Source of the DNA: Adiantum capillus-veneris
Lineage: Eukaryota > Streptophyta > Polypodiopsida > Polypodiales > Pteridaceae
Assembly (NCBI GenBank): GCA_014529385.2
Contig: CM043961.1
Location: forward strand, 11,204,478-11,268,477
Reading direction: 5' to 3'
Length of the DNA: 64,000 nucleotides
The notes under the pieces were generated by a model. That model was not told where the DNA came from. It ran no database searches and worked only from the letters and a program-made list of their open reading frames with translations. The position numbers and the translations under genes are program-made. Shown here one piece after another: positions 41,966-57,300 of this stretch (position 1 is the stretch's first letter; every line of letters begins with the position of its first letter).

Positions 41966-44900
41966 CTGTACAGATATCATTACATATTTCAGAAACCAGA
42001 AAGGCCCTTTGTTTCCACATCCAAAATAAATGTATGCCTTAATGGACTACCAACCTGGAGCTATCCCTGTCGAACCAGATATATAATTCCATCCTCCTCC
42101 ATGGATATGAATTATTCTTTCATTCCAGTCAACCCCAACCGGACCCTCTATTTTGCGTCTCCAAACGCCCGTAGCAAACCTGATTTTCCCAAAAATGATG
42201 TTTAACACTGAGACATTACCTTAAAAGATACATACACAATGTACTTGAAAAAAGCAGCTGAAATTTTATAATAAAGGCAAGAATCGGAAAATTCATGAGA
42301 TGCTACACTTTCAACCAGTTGTCATACATATGCATTAGCAGACAAGCATGCAACACATACAAAGGTGATCATGCTTGCACAACTGCATTTTTTCCCATTT
42401 TCTGTTCTAGTTGCACATGTCAGGAAATTTTTTTCATCTAAGGTAATTGACTCCATAAATTTCAGTGCTGATGCGATTATCAATACAGGCTCGACTTAGC
42501 ACGTAAAAAATCATTGATCTTCAAGCCAATCATTAGGTCCTGTTTGGTAGTCCTGATCATAATCAATACACTAGGGTGATTGATGCAGAATGGTTTTACG
42601 GTTGCCAAGTGAGAGCTCTTGACCTAACAACCTTATTGATGATGCATTTTAAGACACTAAGTTACAAATAATCTGTTAGAAAACCACAGTAGTAGAAAGA
42701 TGTGCGCCTATTTTTGGACCAAGCCCTGTTGATTTTGGAATGAAGAAAAATGTGAAAGCTGATCACTTTACTAAAACCTTCGAATCTCAACAATTTTGAT
42801 TATGCAACTTTCCATGTACTTAATAATTTGGAATAAATCAAATGATGCAGCAACAGAGCCACATGGTACTGATAACTCAAAGTGTATGCTGGTCATGATT
42901 ACTGGGTATCAAGGTCGTTCAACTCCTTCAAAGAAGGCCAAACATTGAAGCTGTTTGGGAAAGCCTTGCAAGACTTGCATGCTCCACCAGCCTTCTTGAG
43001 ATGCGAATGCTTTTTTCCGCATCGATCCTTATCGCTCTCTTATGTAAAGGTCCAAGATACTACTAAAGGAAGCTGACAACTGCTTCAAGCTCTTTTTTAT
43101 GGCTAACGTTATCAAAACTCTTTACCAGTCCTAAATACTTGAGCATTCATGAGTTGTAATAGCAGCTTAATAAGAATTGTGTATGTGAAGCCATGCATGT
43201 ATTTTTAGACACATGTAGATGTTCCCGAACTAGTCCAGAAGAATTTTTGAAGACAGAACAATGAATTATTCAAACTTCATAGGGGTTAACAAAGTATAAT
43301 CTTCTTAACCCTATTGGACAACAAAGGACTGTGATCATACCGCATACGAATTATGAAACACTCTCTTCCAGCGTGATCCAGGACGGTTCGAGTAATCCAA
43401 CGTCCCTCTTGTGGTTCGTTTTTGTTTAGTCTCAGCACCTTTTTTGAAATCATGGCACCAGTATTATCTGTGACTCGATCCAGCAATGCCTTAAGTAAAT
43501 ATGGCGCTTGAACTGGAGGTGTGATTGAAGTTAAAACAACCAATGTGTCTGAAACATGGCTTGATTTTTTCATTGTAAGAGACTTTGCACTTTCAAGGAG
43601 CGGCTCTTTCTCCAGCTCATTCCAACTTACGGTAACTTGGCCTAGCACCTTTTTAGAGAAGATAGGGGCTACAAGGCAAGCTGAGACATTGGCTATAAGA
43701 TCTACCACAATGCCCTTTGTACTAGCCTCGCATTGCATAGACCATAGCTTATGCCATACTGTGTCATGTCTGTATTTTTCAACTGAAACATGATGTTTGA
43801 AATTCCTGCATGCATCCACCATTTGCATGCGCAAAAACAATTGATCTGCTCTCTTTTGTGACTGTTCCCTCCTTGCTGCACTTTTGATGTGGACACAAAC
43901 CTATTGAACAGCAGTTACGTAGTCCACATGTTAGCTACAAGTAGTAGCAAAGGCAAGCACCATTTTGATTCACTAGCCTAGTTACAAATTTGACCTAGTA
44001 GCCTTACAAAGTAAGGTTATTTCTTAATATTAGTAGGTCACATAGATTCCTACACAAACATTCACGTCACTTCAAGAAGACAATCTAATGGTGTTATTCT
44101 AAAGAGGACAAGTGAATACTATATATCTCATCCACTGAAAGCAAAATAATCAGTCCTCAAATGAGCTAAATTTCTCCATATAGCAGATGAATAGACGAGA
44201 AGAAAGGTTACCAATTTTTCCAATATAAATTCATGAACAGAAAAATTATCTACCTCTAATACATATCTGGGTTGTAGAAATCCATGCCTAGCATTTAAAT
44301 CAAAGCTTTGATGATGCCAGTTAATTGTTAAGGGAATCCTCTTCAGCAAGGGGTCCAAAGGCATAGTTTCATCAACATTGCTAACCTCAGACCAAACTGC
44401 ACCTGCCCTCTCATATGGACGCCCAAAAAGGAGTTCCCATGTTCTTGATGTTTGCTCAAAATCTTGCCGTGTGGTGTTGCTTAGCTGCTGCTGAATGGCA
44501 GATTCATCATCACTTCGGTTTCCAAGAAACAATTGTGTATCATGTACATAACCTGCAGGAGCAGTCTGCATGGGCAAGGTTATATCAAGTAGCAAACAGC
44601 TGAAGCAAAATCTTTCTTATATGGAGATAACTCGTAAAAAATCACCTGATGACACTTCCACATAAGTTGTATGTCACAAGTGGGTATGCAAGCTGTTCTC
44701 CCTTCTACCCTTCGCAGCATGTGCAAAAAACAAATATATCTTTCTTTTGCAACAGTTAAAAACTTATCCTGTTGCAAGTATTGCTGAGACACCTAGAAAC
44801 AATCTGAAATTGCATGATCAGAAACAACAAAGAAAAAATATAAAATTACAAAGTAAAAGATGTCTTCGGACACTAAAGTACACGTCTAAGTAGAAACCTG

Positions 44901-46337
44901 CTTATAGAATGCAATTTGGCTTGAAACAGATTCCATCAATTCTTTTTCTTCCACAGGGGAGGTCCTTGATAGTTGTGAAGCCTGACTTTTGCGATTGCTC
45001 TGACCATGTTTGGGTAACGGTTCCATTTCAAAAGGCTCACTTGAGTAGCTTTCATTCCAGAGTTCTCTGCTTCTTTGTAGTGCAGCATCCTGGCTTGACA
45101 GCTCCAAGAATATAGGGCCACCAATGAGTTCTCCATAATGTGTTTTGCAATAGCACAGATAAGATTTCTGCAGCAGTCACAAATACTAACATGACTGGCA
45201 GATGGATGGATACAGTACATGATTTAAGAGTCTGTGCTATAGAAATAAGCTAGCAGCAGGATTGGATTATTTTCTCAAATCCAAAAGACTGACCGGTCTC
45301 AAGCGATGGCACAGCCACACCCATTGTACATCCAGAGGTGGCATCAAAGTTGTCTCAGAATGTAAGCCGCTCTTTGCAACGAGTGGCATCCAGCAATTCA
45401 GATACCTGATTGCCACATAGAAAAGTTGGCATAGTTATGACAAGAACCAACTCAAAGGTTCAATCTGAAAATAGCAATGATGAATGCACATAAAAAGTTC
45501 AAATGGGATTTTTAATGGCTTTATGCCCTGTAAGACAGAGCGATGAAGACGGGAGCACGCCCAATGCACGATGTATGAAGGGTGGTAGTGGCTATTAAGT
45601 CCGGGGTCGGGACACGAAGATTCTTTCCCAAAAAGTTGTGCGCTCTGTGAAAAGGATCAGATCCTCCGTAGAAGAAGAATCTTTCTGCGCTCTGATACCA
45701 TTGTAACAAACTTGGACACCCCAAGTCAAGATTCTACCACCACACGACAGGAATTCACTTCAAAACAGTTCACAGTTCACAATTGATTCGACACGGCCCG
45801 GCGGAGTTCCGTGCCTAGAGATATTGGCCCCAAAGACTGGCGCCCCTTTCGGTATTTCTTTTTGTATTAATCTGTTGCACAAATTACACGGGAGTGGTTG
45901 GGTCTCACTCTCAGACTCTGCGTCCAGATGCTCTACAGAGTGAGAGCCCAAACCACTCTTATAAAGGTTTACAAGGGATGCTAAAAGCAGAGCCCCAAAA
46001 GCATTCAAAAATAATCCATTCATCTTGCTTGATAAAGCAACTTAAAAGAAAGCAAGTTTTTGCGTAAGAATTTTCTTCAGCCATAGTGTAGAAAAAGCAT
46101 ACCCTTTTTGGCGTAGAAAAATCCATACAATTGCTGCCATGTGGCTGTCCGTACAGGCTGCCGCAATTTTCGGGGAGGTCGTACAACAGTGCCACGTCAG
46201 CATTTTCCGCCCGTCCACATTTTCCAGGTGTGTGTTTGTGTACTAGCTGCCACGTCACACGTTTGTGAGAGCAGATCTCTGACCTATGCGGAGAGATGGA
46301 GATTTGCTATAGAGAACGATGGAGTAAGTGAGATATG

Positions 46338-46407
<70 letters not shown>

Positions 46408-49400
46408 GAAATGAAATGAAATGTTATATTAATGTCTTCAAAAGTCCAGAATGACCTATGAGACCAAACTGATACAAAAGTGGTGAATCTGTTACAATGT
46501 CTGGGTACCTTAGTACTAAAGTACTAAGTGTGAAAAGTGTGAAAGTGTGAAAATAAATGTGAAAAACTAAATACAAAGTATTAAATAAACTTCTTAGGAG
46601 CAGTCTGGGTGTCTGGCTAGAATGCTTCTAATCCTTTGTTGTAGTCTCCTCCGGTGAAGTGTGCTTCTGCATCTCGGTCGTGGTCGTCTCGATTTCCTAA
46701 GCTCAATCGCCCTGTCAATGAGGGTGCCTTTGGTATGAATGTGGGTACTCCTTTGTGCTGGCTGCTGGCCTCTTGCTTCTCCTTCCACTCCTGCTTCTCT
46801 CGATCCGAAGAAATCTGTGATCTGCCTCTGAGGCTGTGGTGCTTTGTCTTCTCATTAGATTATCCCTGTGCCGATGTAGTTCCAGTAGGTACAAGCCTAA
46901 GCATCTTTGTTCTTGGTATTGCATGACTCTATCAAGAGGTCCAAAGCCTTCTTTAAATAGGCAATGGAAGCGCCCACATATCTCATAGTATACGGTGCAG
47001 TGGCATATGTAGTGTAATTCTGTCTCCGGCTCCATTCCGCATAGCTTGCAAATTCTGCTCTCAGGTGGGATTCCCCTAAATCTGCCAAATTCAATTTCCA
47101 ACTGGTGTGAGGATGTACGAATCTGACCAATACCACATCTCAAACCATGAGGCAGGTGGGTATCCATGTAGCTCGGGCGAATCACAAATCCATCTTCAGA
47201 TAGCTGTAGGAAGTTTTCTTTGTAGTCGGCCATCTTCGTGCCCAATTCTTGTGTAGGGTCTACCCATGTCCTCTTAGTATCCAACTGTATAAGATCCTGA
47301 CGATTGATTTTATTAATCTCCGTTCGTGTAATTGCCAGTGATGGAGCCTCAAGAGAGTATTGGAAGGGGGGTAATCTTTCCATACTGAACCCATGTCTCT
47401 GAAACGACGAGGACAGTTGCGCATACCAGCATAATGTATCCCCTTTCATCGCTAATTGTCGAGAGGATTCGAGGGCCAGTCTAGTATATCGGCAATTATT
47501 TGTATCCCACAAACCATGTATAAAGGACACTGATATGGTAGGAGCTTCAATTTCTATCAGAGGGCAGCTAGTTCCACTCGGGTAATCGCGTGTGGTACGG
47601 AGGCCTTGGCTCTAATCATTCGGGAAATCATAGATACCAAAGGTCTCTCCATTGACTTCCAATTATCCTGATCCTCAGACGGTCCCCAAATCTGGACCCC
47701 ATAAAGCATAGCCAAAGCCACCACAATATCAAAGAGCCAAAGTTTTGTTTGTGGTTCCTGAAACTGCACTTGTGAACACATCCTCTCCAACCCTCCCAAG
47801 GCCGCAGAGGCTCTGGACAATCTAGCATCCGCTGCTTTCTTAAGAGTAAACTTCGGTCCTGCAAATACCACACCAAGCAATGTGTATGCATCTGTGTACT
47901 CTACTGTATCCTGGCCATATGCAAATGTAGGTGCCGATCTCCTAACCCACTGCGGCGTGGTGTTAAAACACCATAACTTTGGTTTTACCCAAGTTTACCG
48001 ACAATCCACTATCCTCCGCGAATTTATGTAATGCATCTAGCTGCCTCTGCATTCCATCTGGTGATTCTGCTATCAATACAATATCATCTGCATACAACAA
48101 CAAAGGGATCCATGACCCTGCAAGCTAAGCACCTCTGTCACCCTCTCTATCAATGTAATTTGATACCTCATCTATGTACATACCAAATAAAGTAGGGGAC
48201 AGTGGGCATCCCTGCTTTACTCCAACGGTGGAATGAACAATGTCGGAATCCCCTTCTGGAGTACGTACATAACCAGTTACTGACCTGTATAAGGCCATGA
48301 TCCCCCAAATAATCTCTTTGGGGACCCCTAACTCTTGCATCCTGCGCATCAATCTGGCCCTTGGTACTGTATCAAAAGCTTTCCGGAAATCCACAAAGCA
48401 ACAATACATCCTTCTCCCGCTTGCTCTTCCTTCCTCAATAATGGCTCTGAGCGTAAGAATATGATCTAGAGTGGAATAACCCCTCCTGAATCCAGCTTGT
48501 CCTGTTGCCCTTATGCCCTCATTCTCTGCCCATCTACTCAATTTTTGTTCAAGAATGGATGCGTACAGTCGGGTCAATGTGTGACCTACCATAACGGTAC
48601 GATAGTTCCCAGGTATCATAGGATCCCCTGACTTGAAAATAGGTACGATAGTAGATAATTTCCAAGATTCAAGTAATCCTTCACACATGACCCGATTAAA
48701 CAGACGAGCAAGGACTTTTGAAAGTAGATCCCTGGCATGGATCAGATGTTCTGCTACAAACCATCATGATCATATGCTCTTCTTGTCTTCATCTTATCAA
48801 TGGCTTTTTCCACCATTTCCGTAGTAAAGAAAGTACTAGTAGCAAGGCATGGCTCTAGCGGATCTGGTAATGGAGGCTGTCCAGATACCATATATAATGA
48901 TGTTACATATTGACCCCAAATCTCAGAAGAAGTAATCATCGGAGGCGATGAGTGCTCGTGAAATAAGCGCCAGGCCTCATGCGAGTCCTGACTCAAGAAG
49001 AGCTGATATAAATCCTTCTCCAGTTTGGCTAAAAATGCCCTTTTCTTGCGACGTACTATACGCCGAAGAGCAATCCGAGACTGCTTATATGTGATGATCC
49101 CAAGTGTAGGCTCTTTCTGGACCTGTGTTCTTGTCTCTCTGCATTCCTCGTCATACCAACTGTTTTGAGGCATGTTCCCAGATCCTCTCTTCTGATCAAG
49201 TTGAGTATGTGGGTATGCCTCTTATGCTGCTCCATGTAGTATCTTTGTTAACTGAGAAGTAATCTCCTCTACAATATATACTGGCTCGGCTGCCCACATC
49301 CTATTATAGATCTTTGCCACATAGACTGAATCAGTCTCTGGCGTGAAAGTATATCTTGTGTGTGTCTTCTTCCTTTGTACTTGAGAGGCATTGTATTGGA

Positions 49401-51232
49401 AGGAGATTGATAAGGTCAAGAGAGCATGATCCACTGCCCAACCGGTCTGGGTCCCACCTTAAAGTCCTCTATACTAGAAATAAAGCTTGGTGAAGTCATG
49501 ACATAATCCACTGTACTGGCCCCATGCCTGTGTGGGAAGCATGTGAATCCCCCAAATAAAGGGAAATTCTCTAGACCACTAAGTATGGCCAAACCATGTA
49601 TAGTTGCCATCTCCATGAGATGTCTCCCATATTCAGTGTGTTCTTTATCCTGTGAGTTTCTAGTAAGCCCCCTCTGTGATAAATCCACTTCTCTGAGCAT
49701 TTCCTCAGAAGTATCATAGAATACAGCTTGAGAGTTGGCGGTTCTGGCATTAAAGTCTCCTAAGAGAACGATATCTCCATCTCTAGAGAACTCCCATATG
49801 TCATTATTCAATATGGAGAAAGGGGACTGTCCTTTAGGTGAGGAGTAGACTGATGTACTTGGAGGGAAGTAGCATATAGCGATATATAGAAATCTACCTG
49901 TCTCGGCTCTCATTCTCACCCACATATACCTTGCTTGCTCATCTTTCCTGATAATCTGTAGTAGTGGTTTCAGCTCCTCTTTAAATAAGACTGCTACTCC
50001 CCCTGAACCCCCGCTACCCCGTAGAGATCTCGTGTGGTCGACCAGCTGTTTCCCATAAATAACCCTTCACATGTGGCATACGCTGTCCCAGTATCTAGTG
50101 TGTCTCTGAGTAGAAAACTATGTCTTTGTCTCTAAAGCTGTCTTCAAAGGCACCTACATCTAGCCTATATGATCCATTACAATTCCACGCTGCTATCCGG
50201 AGCATCGCCCCATAGGTCTCGCACCGCCATGCCGGGCACTTTTCCAGAACCACTACTTTCCCTCCTCTATAAAAGGCGATTTTCCCCTTTTCTCTTGCTG
50301 CCCTGATCTCTGGCATCAACTCTTGCATGTGTGCCACTTGTGCCAATGTAAGGTCATCTCCCACGAAAATACCGGTTTTCTTAAGAGTTGGCCTCTTCTT
50401 TAGAAATTCTTTCCTTATTTCTATATTCGGGAAGCGGAGAATAAGTACCCTATCCTTTACGTTTCCCTTCTCATCGATTCCTTTCTTGCCCAATCTCCAT
50501 GCACTTGTGTGAGTAGGCTCTGTGATGCCCATGTGTTGTAGCAGTTCCTTCACTTCTTCATCTACATTCTCTTTGTCTTTGACTCCTGTGACCCGCACAT
50601 GCAGAGTCCGATTCTTCCTTTTCTGCTCTTCCTCAATGGTCATATTAATAATGGTGGAGGTAGGTGTGGTTCGGGCATCTGGGCCTTCCCTTTCTTCGCA
50701 TCCTCAATCCATTTCTCTGCTTCATCAACCTTTTCTTGTGTCTTAAAAAGACGTTCCGCCCATGAAGATGCCGTTTTCGATTTCTGTTCATCTCCTTCCC
50801 GTAGAGCTTTCTCTGATCCTTCATGTCCTCGAGCTCCTTCAGCACCGAAGGTTGGTCGTCTCCCTTCTCCTTAGTTGCAGATTTGCAAGCCGCAAGTTCT
50901 CCTTTTAGCTCCTAGCTCCTCGATTATTGCATCTTTTTCCCCCATGTGCTTTTCCATATTTGTTCTCCAGCCGCCACTTGCTGTGCTGCCTGTAGAGCTA
51001 CTATCAGAACCCTAATCGGCTGCTGTACACCGCCTGCTGCACTGCTGACAGTCCGTACACTATTGCCCTACATACAGGGTTGTGGACACTATTGCCGTCC
51101 AGTGCTGCCTACAATCTTCGCAGCTGTTGTACCTTGCTGACGTGGTACCCTTCTGTGCTCTTCAGCCTTCAGTTCGCGCGCAGAGAGAGAGCCCTACTCG
51201 TGTAGGAGACCCGCTCGCGCGTAGGAGATGCT

Positions 51233-51310
<78 letters not shown>

Positions 51311-54300
51311 AATGAAATAAAATGTTATATTAAACATCTTCAAAAGGCCAAAATGACCTGTGAGACCAAACCGATACAATGTTGATGGCTCTGTCAACTA
51401 ATATACCACTTATACCTCTGGTATAAGTGGGCTCTGAAGTCTGTTGTTAAGCATGCTCATCTAGCTGTTGAGTCCTTGCGAAGTCTGCTGTGAAGCATGC
51501 TCATCTAGCTGTTGAGTCCCTGCTCTAAAGAAGTCCGTGATCTCCCTCCGTGAATGTCTCCCATTGCCTGATCTCCTCAAGAGACTCTCCCTGTGTCTAC
51601 GTAGCTCTAGCAAAAACAACCCGAGGCATCTTTGATCCTGATATCTCATGACTCTAGCCAATGGTCCAAATCCCTGTTTGAATAGACAATGAAAGCGGCC
51701 TCGTATCTCATAATATACCGGACAATGACAAATGTGAAGTAACTCTGTCTCTGGCTCTATATGACACAACAAGTATATCCTAGCCTCTGTTGGTACTCTC
51801 CTAAATCTGCCAGTCTCAATCTCATTCTCTAGCTGATGCGGTGATGTGCACATCTGTCCAATAGCACATCGTATCCCATAGGATAAATGAGTGTCCATAT
51901 AGGCCAATCTGATCACATATCCATCCTCTGTTAGTTGGAGAAGATGCTCTCTATGGAAAGCCGTCTTCGTGTCCAACTCCTGTATCAGCTATATCCATGT
52001 GCTCCTGGTATCTAGCTGAATCAGATCCTAACGTATGAGTGGAGTGATCTCTGTCCGTGTGAGAGAGAGAGAGGGTGCATCCAAGGAGTACTCGAACGGA
52101 GGCAGTCTATCCATGCTGAAGCCATGTGACTAAAACCATGATGTCATCTGCCCATACCAGCATGTTGCGTCCCCCTGTGGCGCTAGTTGTCGGCATGACT
52201 CAAGGACTAGTCAAGCATATATCTCTGGGAAAGTCCCATAAATTATGCATGAAGAAAACTGATCTAGTAAGGGCCTTGACCACGAGAGAGGGGGCAGCTA
52301 GCCCAGCTCAAATAATCTCATGTGGCATTGAGGCCTTAGCCCGAATCATCCGAGAGATCATAGAGACTTGAGGCCTCTGCATACATCTCCATCCATCAAT
52401 GCTTCCAAATTTGCCATGGTGGTCCACCGAGGGTCCCCAAACTGGACCCCGTAAAGCATAGTTGAAGCCACTAGAGTGTCAAAAAGCCACAGCTTTGTTC
52501 GAGGTTCTTGAAACCGAACCTGCAAACACTGCTCCAATCCTCCCAAGGCTGCATAAGCTCTCGTCAATCTAGTCTCTGTTGCTCTTCTCAATGAAAACAC
52601 AGGTCCACTGAAGACTACCCCAAGATAGGTGTATGCAGGTATACTCCACCATCTCCTGGCCATATGTAAATGTGGGTGCTGTCTCCTGACCCATTGTGGT
52701 GTGTTAAACATCATAACCTTGGTTTTCCCTAGGTTAACAGACAATCCACTATTGTGGGCAAATGTGTACAAAGCATCTAAATGACATTGCATCCCCTCCG
52801 GGGAGTCAGAAATCAACACAATATCATCAGCATATAATAATAGTGGGATCCATGTCCCTGCCAACTGTGCTCCTCCATCACCATCCCTCTCAATGTAGTC
52901 AGCAACCTCATCCACACACATGCCAAATAGTGTAGGAGATTGTGGGCAGCCCCGTTTCACCCCGATAGTGGAGTGAACCAAATCAAAAATTTCCTTTAGA
53001 GAGCGTACATGCCCCACTACTGACCTATATAGAGCCATATCCCCCAAATCAACTCTGTGGGTACCCCCATCTCTTGCAGTCTGTGCATCAATCTAGCTCT
53101 TGGTACTGGATCAAAGGCTTTGCGGAAATCCACAAAGCAACTAGAGCCGTCTCCCACGGGATCTCCCCTCCTCAACAATGGCTCTGAGTGTCAAAATATG
53201 ATCAAGAGTAGAAAAACCTCTCCTGAAACCCGCCTGTCCTGCTCCCTGTACACCCTCTCTCTCTCTGCCCATCTACTCAATTGCTGCTCAAGGATGGGTG
53301 CGTACAACCGTGTCAATGTGTGTCTGATCACGATAGTGCGGTAGTTCCCAGGCTCCATAGGGTCCCTTGACTTGAAGATAGGTACAATAGTAAAAAAAAC
53401 TCCCAAGTATCAGGTAGGCCCTCGCACATGGCACGGTTGAACATCAGTGCTAGAAGCTCCGCAAGGCTCAAACAGATCTCTGGCATGTATAAAATGCTCT
53501 GCTACAAGACCATCGTGATCATATGCTCTCATGGCCCTCATCCTGTCAATGGCTTTCTTTACCATCTCGACGGAAAAGAAAGCACATGTGTGTGGGCATG
53601 GCTCTGACGGATCCGAAAGAGGTGGCTACCTCGAGACTGTGTAGAGAGATGATGCATACTGATCCCCTACCAATCATCCCCAAAAGTGATGACTAGTGGG
53701 GGAGAATGCCCACGGAAGAGTCGCCATGCCTCGCCTCAATCCTGGCTCAAAAAGAATTGGAATAAATCCTGCTCTAGTCGAGCTAGAAACGCCCTCTTCT
53801 TCCATCGTACCAAACACCGAGAAGCAATCGGTGATTGCCTGTGAGAGATGACTCCTAGAAGTACCTCCCTTTGAAGTCAGGCTCTGGTCTCTTTGCACTC
53901 CTCATCATACCAGCTATTCAGGGGTATGCTCGCAGAACGTCGTCATTGCCGAGGCTCAATGAAGTACCTCCCTCTGAAGTCGGACTCTGGTCTCTCTGCA
54001 CTCCTCATCATACTAGCTATTTAGGGGTATGCTCCCAGAACGTCGTCATTGCCGAGGCTCAGTGTGTGGGTATGCCTCTGCTACTGCATCCTGCAATGTC
54101 TATCAATATATACGTGAGCTCCTATAGGGGTCTCCCCGGATCCTCTGTGCATAAGCGTCTGAAGATACCATCTATGTAGACAGAATTAGTCTCTGAAGTA
54201 AAGGTGTATCGGGTATGCCTAGATGTCTGTGTCAATCGAGCTGTGTTGAACCAATCGGTCACAAGACACAACAAAAGAACAGAAAGGCAAGCTAGGTCCA

Positions 54301-57300
54301 CCAAATAATTTGGTCAAGGGTACTTTTTGGCCCTTGATACAAAGTGGATAGAGGAAGAGAACCTCACAAATTCTCTTCGGAGAGAGTTGTACCTTGAAGC
54401 TTTTGGGATATTAGCAATGTCTATGCCAAAAGTTACTGATGAATCGGCAAGGTTGAATCTGGTGCGGTGCGGACTGCACAAGACAAGAGCCACTCCACTC
54501 CTTTGTCATAGATTGCCTAGATTGAATAAAGTCACTAATTTCTCTTTGAGATTTTAGGATACTAACGGACTAACAGTATTTGCGGAATGACTTTATGAAC
54601 TATGTGCACTGAATTGGAAATTTTCCTTGATTGAGTGCTATTTCATGTGTATATTGTTAGAGACATGTAGAGAAAGATGAAATGTCTGCAGCATTTTGTC
54701 TGATTAATGATTTGAACTTAGTGCATCTCGACATCTGTTAGAGATCGGTGAAATTTGGATGTGATGCCTAAGTGAAGCAAAATCTAGTGTATCAATATCA
54801 AGTGTCTATCTAGATAAGATGACTCAATATTGGTGTGAGTGCATCAAGAGTTCTGGACGGATGAGATGGCTACACAGTGATCTAGGTGCATCAAGAGTTC
54901 TCGACTGAATTGGATGGCTAGATTGAATGATTGATACACCGTGTTCATAATGAACTAAATGTGTGATTTTGTGAACTACATAATATGTGGATGAACTGTC
55001 TTGCGGGGATGGTCATGGGTATGGCTTGCTTGATTGACATGTGAAATGAACAGAGATGAATCTAATAGTAACAAGATTTAGCAGACCAAGACATCCGTGA
55101 AAAGATCAATGTGGCCTTATTGTGATTGCTAAATGGTTACAATGACCAAGATTTGTCTTTGAGACCATCCACAAAAATATGATTGATGTCACAGGGAGAG
55201 GCACTACGTGCCAACGAAAAAGAACAGACCGAACAACTTTAAGCACTTCAAATAACATCGAAACTTGAGGTAGACACACGAGACGAGGAGTGGCGAAGTT
55301 CCACCCCAAGAGAGCACTGGCCCCAAACATTGGCGCCCCTTTCAGTATTTCTTTATATTGCTTGAACTCAGTACAACGCAGTACTCCAATTCATGCACCT
55401 TCATGCAGAAGCATGCCAAAGAATGAGCCCTTGGCTCATATTTAAAGGCCTTGGCCTATGAAAAGCAGGTACATGAAAAGCTTCAAACTCAAAAGCATCT
55501 AGCCCCAAAAGCACTAGCGCCAACAATTGCCAACGCGTTTTGCAAAAATCCGTACAGCTGCCACGTCAGCACAAAATGCGAAATTCCGTATTGTCCGCCA
55601 CGTCAACAATTTAACGCAAAATCCGGGGCTTTCGTACAGCCTACGCCATGTCATCCACAATTTACGCTTTGTATGTATCTGTGTGTTGGTCCCGCTTTAT
55701 TTAATCTCTTTAGGTCGCTTGGGCCCCATCGAAAAGGGTCCCGTTAGTGGTGGGAACTCTTCTTTAAAAATAGGCCACTCGTCAACACTTTGCAAGTCAA
55801 TAAAACTTATTATGCTGCTTCTACTTCTTCTTCACTTAGGGTTTTAGGCCCCTCGGCCGGGATTTGCAAGTTGGCTCTGTTCTTCATAGCTTGACACGTC
55901 AGCAGTTTGTGACATCCCCCCTTCTTGAAAGAAGTAATCTTCCGCGATTACAACATGTCTGCAAAACAACTCAAGTTAGCTCAAAAATTTCCGAGGGCCA
56001 ATCAGTTTTCTCAATCCAGATTGGAGCTCTTGATATCCTGGGTCGCTTCCCAGAAAAATCTCATCCACTAAGGAGTCTCATTCCAGATTGGAACTCTTGA
56101 TATCCTGGGTCGTTGGTTTTTCAAAAAACTCTCATCCAATAAGGAGTATTCAGTGGTTGGCACATCACAATGCAACACAAATGCTCACATATGCATGTTG
56201 CAAGACATAGAAACATAAAGTCGGCTCCCCCCGCAAATAACCCCAAGTCCGGGCCATGAGCTATTCAACAACTCCCTCATCACTCCTCCCGCAAAAGGGA
56301 CACAAACCAGCACTAGATTGAAGAGTCAAAGCATTAGTTTGATGATTCAATGGGCTTGGCACAAACCAACACTAGATGGAGTGATGTGTCAGATACATAA
56401 ACCCTCTGGCACACCCATCACTAGCTCGATCCCAACTTGACGTTGCAAACCATTTGTATGTCTTTCTGCGTTTTTTTTAATCCCATAATTTCTTGACAAC
56501 ATAGGACAAATAGAATCCAGTTTCATAGACAGTGCACGGCTAGGTACTAGCTGATTGACATGGACAATATGGGCATGAAGGGTCGCAACAAGGAAACTAC
56601 AATATCATCTGCTAAGAACGTCCACGGAGCTCCATTTATGATACAGTCGGTATGGTGTTCATACAAAGGAAACTGGCTCCATCCAACGTAAAAGATTGTA
56701 TGTGAATGTCAATTAAGAAATTTCAACAATAAGCCGCTTGCCAGTCATAGAGCCCTTTAACCACCAGTTCATGCCAGGCAGAACAATACATGGAAAGACT
56801 CAAAGAGAACATCAGAAATCGTTGAATTATCAAAACGTCAAAATGTTGGCATTAGAAATATCTGTCTCAGGACAGAATGGGAAGATAGAGAACAATGACG
56901 AACTCCATAACTCCAAATTAAAATTTTTGTAGGCAATATCAATATGAAAAATAAATGCCTTGTGAACTGCCATGCCTAGGATGTTTGCTTCTGCGACCAA
57001 ATTCTTTCAAAAAGGGTTGGTTTCTAATCACGGACCCAACGGCTTCAATCATATCCAACAAAAGTTCACCACATTTGTACCATGAAATCCTCCTTGAAAG
57101 TTGTCACTTTTGTAGAAATAAAAGACAAAGACGGCTAATTTGGACTTTGTAAGGTTCAATCAATTAGAATTCGTACAAAAATGTACAAGTATTATAGTTA
57201 GTCTAGATTTGCAACATCAACCTTTCAGCTCATTAGGCTACACAACCACGGATATCAAAGACCCCTAAAAAGATAGGGAACATGTACAAGCATTGAACAT

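Larger units (their letters stand above)
46403..51235 (-). mobile_element. Family-2 LINE copy B, nearly full length, decayed
   Basis: Minus strand: 5' region (50950-51235), coiled-coil ORF1 (about 50640-50930, broken), RRM-like ORF1 end fused in frame with EN (50643-50095), EN (49925-49416), RT (48688-47950) and the C-terminal Cys/His region (46715-47530). The 3' hairpin is at 46442-46456 with one mismatch. Several frameshifts. It sits in GRDP intron 1, with its 5' end against the (GA)n tail of copy C. Confidence 0.88.
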
